Below, one piece after another: positions 17,805 to 25,736 of a stretch of 32,167 nt of DNA. The stretch's first letter is position 1. Each line of letters starts with the position of its first letter. Both the position numbers and the translations under genes were made by a program. This stretch comes from Micromonospora sp. ATA32 (lineage in GTDB: Bacteria; Actinomycetota; Actinomycetes; Mycobacteriales; Micromonosporaceae), in assembly GCA_016802835.1 (NCBI GenBank), contig JAEVHO010000014.1, forward strand, positions 1 to 32,167. The letters are read 5' to 3'. The notes under the pieces were generated by a model. It saw nothing but the letters and a program-made list of their open reading frames with translations. It was not told where the DNA came from and did no database searches.

Positions 17805-18099
17805 ATGCGTGCGTTGTTGTCGACGTATGACTCGCGCGGGGGCGTCGAACCGCTGGTGGGACTCGCCGTGCGGTTGCGGGCACTCGGCGCGGAGGTGCGG
17901 GTGTGCGCGCCGCCGGACACGGAGTTCGCGGAGCGGCTGGCCGGTGTCGGCGTGCCGCGCGCTCAGGACGACCCTGGCCCCTGGGACCCGCGCACGAGCC
18001 GCCGCCGTGGCCGGCACGATCCGCACCGACGGGGCGATGGTGGCCGCGACGCTGCTGCTCGACGGGGTCAGCCGGGAAAGGCCGCCAGTGTCCGCGTGA
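17805..18099 (+). pseudogene. rgt: Collapsed rifamycin glycosyltransferase (rgt-like) gene: only N- and C-terminal ends remain
   Basis: From ATG 17805 (GGGAG site upstream) the frame reads [20 protein letters not shown], then [18 protein letters not shown] and ERLAGVGVP. This is the N-terminus of macrolide-type family 1 glycosyltransferases, including the rifamycin glycosyltransferase Rgt. Near 17960 it jumps, in another frame, to the C-terminal end of the same family ([20 protein letters not shown], then ATLLLDGVS), stopping at 18099. Family members are about 400 residues long, so roughly 300 residues including the sugar-donor site have been lost. The product cannot be active. The RAE just upstream supports the rgt assignment and suggests that the remnant now only carries transcription into helR. 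Confidence 0.75.
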
Positions 18100-18291
18100 A
18101 CCACGCGGGATCGTCGAGCCAGGACCTAGAACACGAGAACCTGCAAACCCCGGTGACCTGACCCGACAACGGCCACGGGGTCCACGTCAGGCGGAGCGTT
18201 GCTCGTCATGGCCACCAGGTTCGTCACGCCGCGGTGCAGACGCTCTGCTGCGCGCCATGGTTGCAAGCGATCTCAGATCGGAGCTGATGCC

Positions 18292-20439
18292 GTGAACCCC
18301 CTGACTACCAGCGCGTTTGACCTTCCCGACCACCTCTTCCCCAAGGCCGACCCGACGTTGATCGCCGGCGACGAGCAGCACTTCGCGGCCATCGCGGAGA
18401 GCCTCGAGCAGGTGTCCGCCGACCTGTCCGACCGCCTCGACGCCGAGCGCAAGGCGCCCGGCGGCACAGGCCGGCGGGCGTTGGACCGGGACCAGGAGAT
18501 CCGCCGGCTGACTGCTCGCCTGCGGGATCTGCGTCGCTTCGGTGTGGACCTGTGCCTGGGACGCATGGTCAGCGCAGACAACCCCGAGCCCGTGTACGTC
18601 GGACGACGTGGCCTCACCGACAGCGCGGGTCGTCGGCTGCTGGTCGACTGGCGCTCTCCCGTGGCCGAGCCCTTCTTCGGAGCGACCCACGCCAACCCGA
18701 TGGGTCTGGCAAGCCGCCGCAGGTATCGCTGGACCCGCGGCCGGATCAGCGATTACTGGGACGAGGTGTTCACCCCGGACGGGCTTGAGGGGCACGCCGC
18801 GCTCGACGACCAGTCCGCGTTCATCGCCAGCCTGGGCGCCAGCCGGTCGACCCGGATGCGAGACGTGCTCGGCACCATCCAGGCCGACCAGGACGCCATC
18901 ATCCGCGCGGGATCCCGCGGCGCTCTCGTCGTCGACGGCGGTCCGGGTACCGGGAAGACCGTCGTCGCGCTGCACCGCACCGCCTACCTCCTCTACTCCG
19001 ACCCTCGCCTCGGTCACCGCCGGGGCGGCATGCTGTTCGTCGGTCCGCACCAGCCCTACCTGGCCTACGTGGCCGACGTCCTCCCCAGCCTCGGAGAGGA
19101 GGACGTGCAGACCTGCACCCTGCGGGACCTCGTCGCCGCGGGAGCCGCTGCGGCGATCGAGACCGACCCGGACGTGGCCCGCCTGAAGTCGTCCGCGGAC
19201 ATGGTGAAGGCGATTGAGGCGGCCGTCCGGTTCTACGAGGAGCCGCCTGCCAAGGGGATGACGGTCACGACCGGCGAGTCCGACATCTGGCTGAGTGCCG
19301 ACGATTGGGCCGAGGCGTTCGAAGCACCAGGACCCGGCACTCCGCACAACGAGGCGCGCGACGAGATCTGGGAGGAGCTGCTCACGATCCTGATCGACAA
19401 GCACGACGGCGACGAACCGGCCGACCTGCTCCGCATGTCGCTGCTGCAGAGCAAGGAGCTGCGCACGACCTTCAACCGCGCGTGGCCGCTGCTCGAAGCG
19501 ACCGACCTCGTCGGAGACCTGTGGTCGGTACCCGCCTACCTGCGCAAGTGCGCTCCCTGGCTCAGCCCGGACGACGTGCAGAAGTTACAGCGCGCAGACG
19601 CCCAAGCCTGGACGGTGTCCGACCTGCCGCTGCTGGACGCGGCACGGCAACGGCTCGGCGACCCGGAGGCGTCACGGCGTAAGCGTCGGCACGACGCCGC
19701 TGTCGCCGCCGAACGCGAGCACATGGACAGGGTCGTCGAAGACCTGATCGAGGCCGATGACGACCCCGAAGGCGTGATGCCGATGCTGCTCGGGCGGGAC
19801 ATGCGGGACGCCCTCGTCAACGAGACCGCACTGCCCGGCACCGACCCCGACCGGCTCGCCGGCCCGTTCGCGCACATCGTCGTGGACGAGGCTCAGGAAC
19901 TGACCGACGCTGAGTGGCAAATGTTGTTGCTCCGTTGCCCGTCCCGGAGCTTCACCATCGTCGGGGACCGCGCCCAGGCCAGGCACGGGTTCACGGAGTC
20001 GTGGCAGGAACGGCTCGAGCGGATCGGGCTCGACCGGATCAACCTGGCCTCCCTGAGCATCAACTACCGGACGCCGGAAGAGGTCATGGCGGAAGCCGAG
20101 CCGGTCATCCGGGCGGTGCTCCCGGACGCCAACGTGCCCACCTCCATCCGCAGCAGCAACGTCCCCGTCGTACACGGATCTGCTTCGGATCTGAGCTCGA
20201 TCCTCGACACCTGGCTCGCCGCGCACGCCGACGGGATCGCCTGCGTCATCGGCGACCCCACATTCCGGACGACGTCCCGCGTCCGGTCGCTGACCCCGGA
20301 GCTGTCGAAGGGGCTCGAGTTCGACCTGGTCGTCCTCATCGACCCAGGGGCATTCGGCAAAGGCATCGAAGGAGCGGTCGACCGCTATGTCGCGATGACC
20401 CGAGCGACCCAGCAACTCGTCATCCTCACGAGCTCCTGA
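18292..20439 (+). CDS. helR: HelR: HelD-family helicase-like RNA polymerase protection protein (rifamycin resistance)
   Basis: A 715-residue protein from GTG 18292 with a GGAG site 8 bases upstream. It has UvrD/HelD-like motifs in order: Walker A GGPGTGKT (216-223), motif II VVDEAQEL, motif III TIVGDRAQA, SINYRTPEEVM, GLEFDLVVLIDP and YVAMTRATQQLVIL. The N-terminal coiled-coil stretch (RRALDRDQEIRRLTARLRDL) fits the arm that enters the RNA polymerase secondary channel. HelR proteins in actinomycetes remove rifamycin from RNA polymerase and are commonly preceded by an RAE. Here the RAE lies 546 bases upstream in front of the rgt remnant, with no second RAE, so helR is probably read through from it. 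HelD-like proteins can also serve general polymerase recycling; the RAE favours HelR. Confidence 0.85.
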   Translation: MNPLTTSAFDLPDHLFPKADPTLIAGDEQHFAAIAESLEQVSADLSDRLDAERKAPGGTGRRALDRDQEIRRLTARLRDLRRFGVDLCLGRMVSADNPEPVYVGRRGLTDSAGRRLLVDWRSPVAEPFFGATHANPMGLASRRRYRWTRGRISDYWDEVFTPDGLEGHAALDDQSAFIASLGASRSTRMRDVLGTIQADQDAIIRAGSRGALVVDGGPGTGKTVVALHRTAYLLYSDPRLGHRRGGMLFVGPHQPYLAYVADVLPSLGEEDVQTCTLRDLVAAGAAAAIETDPDVARLKSSADMVKAIEAAVRFYEEPPAKGMTVTTGESDIWLSADDWAEAFEAPGPGTPHNEARDEIWEELLTILIDKHDGDEPADLLRMSLLQSKELRTTFNRAWPLLEATDLVGDLWSVPAYLRKCAPWLSPDDVQKLQRADAQAWTVSDLPLLDAARQRLGDPEASRRKRRHDAAVAAEREHMDRVVEDLIEADDDPEGVMPMLLGRDMRDALVNETALPGTDPDRLAGPFAHIVVDEAQELTDAEWQMLLLRCPSRSFTIVGDRAQARHGFTESWQERLERIGLDRINLASLSINYRTPEEVMAEAEPVIRAVLPDANVPTSIRSSNVPVVHGSASDLSSILDTWLAAHADGIACVIGDPTFRTTSRVRSLTPELSKGLEFDLVVLIDPGAFGKGIEGAVDRYVAMTRATQQLVILTSS

Positions 20440-20544
20440 CAACGTGATCGCCGCCTGACGATCATGAGGACCGCTACCAAAGTTCGACGGAACGCGGAAC
20501 AACCTCACCACCATCCACCTGCACCAACCATCGAAAGCACCAAT
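20440..20544. other. Intergenic region after helR
   Basis: I see no gene, repeat or clear terminator. The sequence is more AT-rich than its neighbours and runs into the truncated end of the hydrolase remnant. Confidence 0.35.
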
Positions 20545-20966
20545 GAGCACGTTCACCCCGAACGAAGTGCCCGGCACCGGGCTGCACCGCCAACTCGGCA
20601 TGCTCGAAGAGACCGGCATACTCGGCGGCGTTCCGCGGCGGCAGCCCGACGTCGTACTCACCGGCGAGCAACAGCACCGGCTTCCCGAACTCGGCGACGG
20701 CCTTCCGGGTGGTGACCGGGTCCAGCGCACCGTCGGCGTAGTAGAACGGCACCGCGGCGTTGTTGCGCTGGGTGTCCTCCTTGGACTGGTGCGCCTGCGC
20801 GGGCCGCGTCCCACCGCCCGTAGGTGCACGGGGTGATGGCGGCCCAGTCGGCATCCGCCGGACCACCCGCCCAGATCCGTTCGAAGACGGCGAAGGCGTC
20901 GGGGAACCACGGTTCCGCAGGGCGATCGGCCCGGATGGCAAGGGTTCGCTCGACACCCTGCGGCAC
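20545..20966 (-). pseudogene. Alpha/beta-hydrolase remnant, truncated at both ends and frameshifted
   Basis: Reading leftward, one frame gives MPQGVERTLAIRADRP, then AVFERIWAGGPADADWAAIT and TYGRWDAAR. It passes by a one-base shift into another frame reading AHQSKEDTQRNNAAVPFYYA, then KPVLLLAGEYDVGLPP and AELAVQPGAGHF. The Asp of GEYDVG and His of GAGHF are the late catalytic residues of alpha/beta hydrolases. The nucleophile elbow should lie before this but is absent, and after GAGHF the normal C-terminus is replaced by unrelated sequence. The shift here is an extra base, unlike the single-base losses elsewhere in the window. With N-terminus and C-terminus missing it cannot be functional. 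Confidence 0.6.
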
Positions 20967-21129
20967 GCCTCGTGGATTGCGTGCTTCCAGGCAAGCGACT
21001 GCCGATCAGTGTGATTACTTCGTCCAGGCATGCACGTATCGCAGTAGACCCTGAGCGTGAACCAGATCGAATCCGAAAATCCGCTCAAGCCGATGAGCGG
21101 ATACCCGGGGCAACGCAGATGTCCTGCTG
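20967..21129. other. Non-coding spacer between hydrolase remnant and RibD-like gene
   Basis: I see no gene. The composition is less GC-rich than the flanks, consistent with decayed or imported DNA. Confidence 0.3.
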
Positions 21130-21690
21130 TCAGGGCGTGACTCGGTACTGCAGGTATACGACGCCGTTGTCGAACCTGCACTCGTCCAGTAGTTGAAGGT
21201 TCAGACGGAGCCGGTCGGGGAGAAACGGATTGCCGCCGCCGACGGTGAGCGGGGACACGAACAGGCGGACCTCGTCCACCAACCCCGCTCGGAACGCATG
21301 GGCTGCAAGCGCTGGACCGCCGATGCTGAGATCGCGATCGGCCGCGTCCTTCATCGCCCGGACTGCGCTCGGGTCGAACGTCCGCTCGATCCGGGTCCGG
21401 GCGCTGCTCGCTGTCTGCAAGGTCGTGGAGTACACGATCTTGTCGGCGGCCTGCCAAACCTTGGCGTAGTCGAGCACGGGCGGCGGCTGGTTCGGTTGCG
21501 CCGGAGCAGTCTCCCAGAAGACCATCACCTCATAGAGGCGCCGGCCGTACAGATACGTCCCGATGGGGCGCTCTAGGTCGTTGATGAAGGCGTGGACCTC
21601 GCTGTCTGGCGCGCCCCAGTCGAACTCGCCGTGCTCGTCGGCGATGTAGCCGTCAAGCGACATTATTGCGGTGCAGATCAGCTTGGCCAT
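21130..21690 (-). CDS. RibD C-terminal / dihydrofolate reductase-like protein
   Basis: A 186-residue protein from ATG 21690 with a strong AGAGGGAGGG ribosome site. It opens with KLICTAIMSLDGYIADEHGE and FDWGAPDSE, continues with TYLYGRRLYEVMVFW, has a DLSIGGPALAAHAFRAGLVD segment for NADPH binding, and ends with RFDNGVVYLQYRV. These are the landmarks of the stand-alone RibD-C/DHFR-like reductases common in actinomycetes, most of which have no proven substrate. It is full length for the family. It stands alone on the minus strand between two remnants and probably has its own promoter in the 80 bases upstream. Confidence 0.85.
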   Translation of the reverse strand: MAKLICTAIMSLDGYIADEHGEFDWGAPDSEVHAFINDLERPIGTYLYGRRLYEVMVFWETAPAQPNQPPPVLDYAKVWQAADKIVYSTTLQTASSARTRIERTFDPSAVRAMKDAADRDLSIGGPALAAHAFRAGLVDEVRLFVSPLTVGGGNPFLPDRLRLNLQLLDECRFDNGVVYLQYRVTP

Positions 21691-21772
21691 CCCGACCCTC
21701 CCTCTTCTGATGGCACGCTGCGACCGGGTTCAGGCTAGGTAGACCGCTTGTGAGATTCAAGCGGTCAAGAGC

Positions 21773-22316
21773 CTGGCGGCGGAGGAGGGCGAGAACTGGG
21801 TCTGGCAGGAGGTGACGGTGCTGCGTCCCGGGTACGAGCGCTGCCTGATCAGCCTGTCCAGGGGTGGTGCGGACGCAGTCGTGGTGCGTGAGTTCGACCT
21901 GGGACGCCGCGCCTTCGTCGAGGACGCCTTCACGCTCCCCGAGGCAAAGGGAAGGGTGGGGTCTGCTGGATCGACGCCGACACCATCTACGTCGCCACCG
22001 ACTTCGGGCCTGGTTCGCTGACCTCCTCCGGGTACCCACGCGTGGTCAAGCGGTGGCGGCGGCGCACGCCGTTGTCGGAGGCCGAGATCGTCTACGAGGG
22101 GCGCACGGACGACATCGCCGCTTACGCCTCGCACGATTCGACACCCGGGTTCGAGCGCGACTTCGTCGGTCGCAGTCCGGACTTTTACCGCAGCGAGAAC
22201 TACCTGCTGACCGAGTCGGGCGAGCTGACCCGGCTTGAGGTGCCGGAGGACGCCCAGTGGGACGTACACCGGGAATGGCTGCTGATCCAGCTGCGCTCAC
22301 GGTGGACGGTCGGCGG
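21773..22316 (+). pseudogene. Diverged internal fragment of a prolyl oligopeptidase gene
   Basis: This stretch parallels 23955-24490 of the intact oligopeptidase gene, with roughly one base in five different, starting at GEEGENW-like codons and ending at REWLLIQLRSRWTVGG. It covers part of the beta-propeller only; the start codon, the first strands and the whole catalytic domain are missing. A local change (GGCAAAGGGAAGGGTGGGG against GGCGAAGAGCATTG) is out of frame, so the fragment is also frameshifted. The divergence shows it comes from a different oligopeptidase allele, not from a recent copy of the neighbour. It is joined in frame to the pglW fragment that follows. Confidence 0.8.
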
Positions 22317-22631
22317 GGCACTGACTGACGACGGCACGTTCCTGTGCTGGCCGGCGCAGAGCGAGGCGGCCCGGGCCACCGACCGGACCCAGCCGCAGAT
22401 CTCCAAGCTGCTCGGCGCCCAGGCCAGGACCTGGCTGGGCAATCCGGCGCTGGAGGCGGTGCGCAACGAGATCGTGGCGCTGCTCGACGCCCGCGGGGCG
22501 GTGATGTCCGCCGAGGAGTTGGCCCAGGCGCTGATCGCCGCCCGCGGCTCCTACACCTCCGCGCCGAAGCGGTTGCCGCAGGCGATCGGGCTGGTCCGCG
22601 CCGCCGTCGAGGCCGAGCTGAGCACCGGCGG
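22317..22631 (+). repeat. 315-bp near-identical copy of an internal pglW segment
   Basis: This matches 12985-13299 at a constant offset with a single difference that I can find. It is only the middle of the pglW C-terminal region and has no start, stop or ribosome site of its own. It is sandwiched between oligopeptidase and PIN-toxin fragments. Confidence 0.92.
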
Positions 22632-22678
22632 TGCCGCCCGGCTTGGAAATCCTCGACATCAGCGAAACCTGGGGCTGA
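22632..22678 (+). pseudogene. PIN-toxin C-terminal tail fragment
   Basis: It encodes PPGLEILDISETWG followed by a stop, matching the last codons of the PIN toxin gene at 9572-9618 (PPGLQILDISETWD) with several base differences. It is in a different frame from the pglW fragment before it. Nothing else of a toxin gene is present. Confidence 0.75.
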
Positions 22679-22689
22679 AGTCAAGGGTC

Positions 22690-23448
22690 TCAGACGGCGG
22701 TGTAGCCTCCGTCGACCGGCACCACTGCTCCGTGCATGAAGCTCGCGGCGTCACTGGCCAAAAACAGGACCGCCGCGGCGATCTCGTGCGGCTCGCCCAG
22801 GCGGCGTGCCGCCGTACCGGCCGCGACACCGGCGAAGCCCGACTTTGCCGTGTCCGGGAGGGCGTCGAGCATGGGGGTCGTCACGACGCCGGGGGCGATT
22901 GCGTTGCATCGGATGCCCCTGGGGCCGAACTCGACGGCCAGCGCCTTGCTGAGCCCCACGGCTGCGTGTTTCGAGGCGGTGTAGACGGGTCCACCTCCGC
23001 CACCCACCAGACCGGCGGCAGATGTGACGGCGATGATGGCACCGCTGCCGCGTTCGACCATGCCTGGGAGGATTTGCCGGGCCAGCCAATAGTGGGCGCT
23101 GACGTTAACGGCGAACGTCTTCTCCCACTGCGGGGTGGCGATGTCGAAGAGGCTGGCCCCTGCGTCGTGCATCCCCGCGTTGTTCACCAGGATGTCGATG
23201 CTGCCGAAGCGGTCCAGAGCGTTCTTCGCCGCCGCTTGGACGGCTGGCTCGCTGGAGAGGTCGGTGGCGATGGTGTGCAACGTGGGGCCGTTGGCCCCGA
23301 GCTCCGTCGTCATCTGGACAAGCTTCGTCTCGTCGCGGTCCACCGCGACGACTTGAGCGCCCTCCTTGCGGAAGAGCTCGACCACTGCCCGACCGATACC
23401 GGACGCTCCGCCGGTCACGAGAGCGTTCTTACCAGCCAGTTTCGTCAT
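22690..23448 (-). CDS. Classical SDR-family oxidoreductase
   Basis: A 252-residue protein from ATG 23448 with an AGGAAGGG site; longer upstream frames lack support. It has all hallmarks of classical SDRs: TGGASGIG for the cofactor, a VAVDRDE loop whose acidic residue at the end of the second strand favours NAD, NNAG, the catalytic Ser in IAVTSAAG, YTASK, and the C-terminal ending VVPVDGGYTAV. The length is typical of 3-oxoacyl-reductase-like or sugar/alcohol dehydrogenases. It starts divergently from the oligopeptidase gene and converges on the mosaic scar, stopping only 11 bases beyond it. The substrate is unknown. Confidence 0.88.
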   Translation of the reverse strand: MTKLAGKNALVTGGASGIGRAVVELFRKEGAQVVAVDRDETKLVQMTTELGANGPTLHTIATDLSSEPAVQAAAKNALDRFGSIDILVNNAGMHDAGASLFDIATPQWEKTFAVNVSAHYWLARQILPGMVERGSGAIIAVTSAAGLVGGGGGPVYTASKHAAVGLSKALAVEFGPRGIRCNAIAPGVVTTPMLDALPDTAKSGFAGVAAGTAARRLGEPHEIAAAVLFLASDAASFMHGAVVPVDGGYTAV

Positions 23449-23628
23449 CGGGTATCCCTTCCTGCTGTCGTTCTGACGTCGAGAGGGCTGCGGCAAACGC
23501 TAGTGCTCCAACGTCACGTGGCGTCGGTGTTCGCCAAACCCACTACCCACGTCGCACCCCGGGATGCCTGAGTCGCCATGCTGACAGCTGGACATGGATG
23601 CGGGCCAGTCGTCGGGGATAGTTGCGAA

Positions 23629-25736
23629 GTGCCCACGCTGATCGATGAGAACGACGACCCGTACCTCTGGCTGGAGGACCTTGACGGGGTGGACGCCGCC
23701 GGATGGGTGCGGGACCGCAACGCGGAGACTGTCGCCGCGTTGACCGGCGGCGAGGCGTTCGCCGGCTTGCAGTCCGAGATCCGGCAGGTGCTCGATGCCG
23801 AGGACCGCATTCCCTATCCGGGATGGCGCGGGGATCACCTCTACTACGACTTCTGGACCGACGCGACGCATCCGCGGGGGATGTGGCGGCGGACGACCCT
23901 CGACCAGTACCGCCGGCCCGAGCCGGAGTGGGACGTGTTGCTGGACATGGACGCGCTGGCCGCCGAGGAGGGCGAGAACTGGGTCTGGAAGGACGTGACG
24001 GTGCTGCGGTCCGGCTACCAGCGCTGCCTGATCAGCCTGTCGCGGGGCGGCGCGGACGCGGTCGTGGTCCGGGAGTTCGACCTGGGCCGCCGGGCCTTCG
24101 TCGAGGACGGCTTCACGCTCCCTGAGGCGAAGAGCATTGTTTGCTGGATCGACATTGATCACATCTACGTCGCTACCGACTTCGGGTCCGGTTCCCTGAC
24201 CACGTCCGGGTATCCCCGCATCGTCAAGCGGTGGCGGCGGGGCACGCCGCTGCCCGAGGCCGAGGTCGTCTACGAGGGACGTGTAGAGGACACGGAGGTG
24301 TACCCCTCGCACGACCCGACGCCCGGGTTCGAGCGCGACTTTGTGATCCGCCGTCTGGACTTCTACCGCACTGAGAGCTACCTGCTGACGGAGGCGGGGG
24401 AGCGGATCCGGATCACGGTGCCGGAGGACGCCCTGTGGCACGTACGCCGGGAATGGCTGCTGATCCGGCTGCGCTCACCGTGGGCGTCGGCGGGGTGACC
24501 CATCCGGCGGGCGCCCTGCTGGCGACCCGGTTCGACGCGTTCCTCGCCGGCGAGCGGGAGATGGCGGTGCTCTTCCGACCGGACGACCGCACGGCGCTGA
24601 GCTACCACTTCTGGACCCGGAACCACCTGATCCTCGCCACCCTCGCCGACGTGAAGAGCCGCCTGGAGGTGCTGACGCCCGGTGAGACGGGCTGGCGGCG
24701 TGAGCCGCTCGCCGGCGTGCCGGAGTTCGACTACAGCCGGATCGTGGACACCGACCCGGACCACAGCGACGCCTACCTGCTCGCCTCGGAAGGGTTCCTG
24801 CAACCGGCGACGCTCCGGCTCGGGCAGGTCGGCGGCGCGGTCGAGACACTCAAGCGGGAGCCGGCGTTCTTCGACGCGGACGGCCTGGTGGTACGCCAGG
24901 TCTTCGCCACCTCGGCCGACGGTACGCGGGTGCCGTACTTCGTGGTGGGGGACCCGGAGGTGGCCAGCGGGCCGACGCTGCTCACCGGGTACGGCGGGTA
25001 TGAGATTTCCCAGACCCCGTGCTACAGCGGGGTCATCGGCCGGGGATGGCTGGCCAGGGGCGGCACGTACGTGGTGGCGAACATCCGGGGCGGCGGGGAG
25101 TACGGCCCCGAATGGCACCGCGCCGCGATGCGGGAGAACCGGCCCAGGGCGTACGAGGACTTCGCGGCGGTGGCCGCCGAGCTGGTGACGCGCGGGATCA
25201 CCACGCCGGCGCAGCTCGGCATCGAGGGTGGCAGCAACGGCGGGCTGCTGATGGGGGTGATGCTGACCCGCTACCCGTCGCTCTTCGGCGCGATCGTCGC
25301 ACACGTGCCGGTGCTGGACATGCGGCGCTACCACCGGCTGCTGGCCGGCGCCTCGTGGATGGCCGAGTACGGCGACCCGGACCGGGAGGCCGACTGGGCG
25401 TACCTGCGCGAGTACTCGCCGTACCACAACATCCGTAGCGGCCAGCCGTACCCGCCGGTCCTGTTCATCACCTCGACCCGCGACGACCGGGTGCATCCGG
25501 GGCACGCCCGCAAGATGGCGGCCCGGCTGCGGGAGCACGGCCACGACGTGTCCTACTACGAGAACGTCGAGGGCGGGCACGGCGCGGCAGCGAACAATGA
25601 GCAACGCGCCTTCGTCTGGGCGCTGACGCTGGAGTTCCTGCGGCGGAAGCTGGCCGGTCAACCGCACCAAGCCCTACCGCGCCAGGTCTCGCCGGTCGAC
25701 GTGGGCGGGCGGACGGGCCGTAGGATCTGGCGGTGA
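23629..25736 (+). CDS. Prolyl oligopeptidase (S9A family), with apparent frameshift
   Basis: I prefer GTG 23629 (VPTLIDENDDPYLWLEDLDG) because the family begins near this motif; ATG 23578 in the same frame is the alternative. An N-terminal segment and beta-propeller run to about residue 290, where the frame is lost (24483-24490). The other frame carries on with VTHPAGALLATRF, the rest of the propeller and an alpha/beta-hydrolase domain with Ser in GGSNGGLL (about residue 536), Asp in TSTRDDRVHP and His in EGGHG. The homologous fragment at 22290-22316 reads TGGACGGTCGG where this gene reads TGGGCGTCGG, so one missing G explains the break. Repaired length is 702 residues. These enzymes cut short peptides after proline. 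The stop overlaps the pglX start. Confidence 0.85.
25721..25726 (+). promoter_or_regulatory. Leaderless -10 box of pglX
   Basis: TAGGAT lies exactly six bases before the GTG of pglX, inside the end of the oligopeptidase gene. The spacing matches other leaderless starts in this window, so pglX probably has its own promoter despite the GTGA overlap. No clear -35 box is seen. Confidence 0.55.

Noticed and set aside
22042..23571. A 509-codon plus-strand frame running from the scar across the SDR gene
   Set aside because: It is a fusion of oligopeptidase and pglW fragments continued by antisense of the SDR; there is no ribosome site and no coherent protein.
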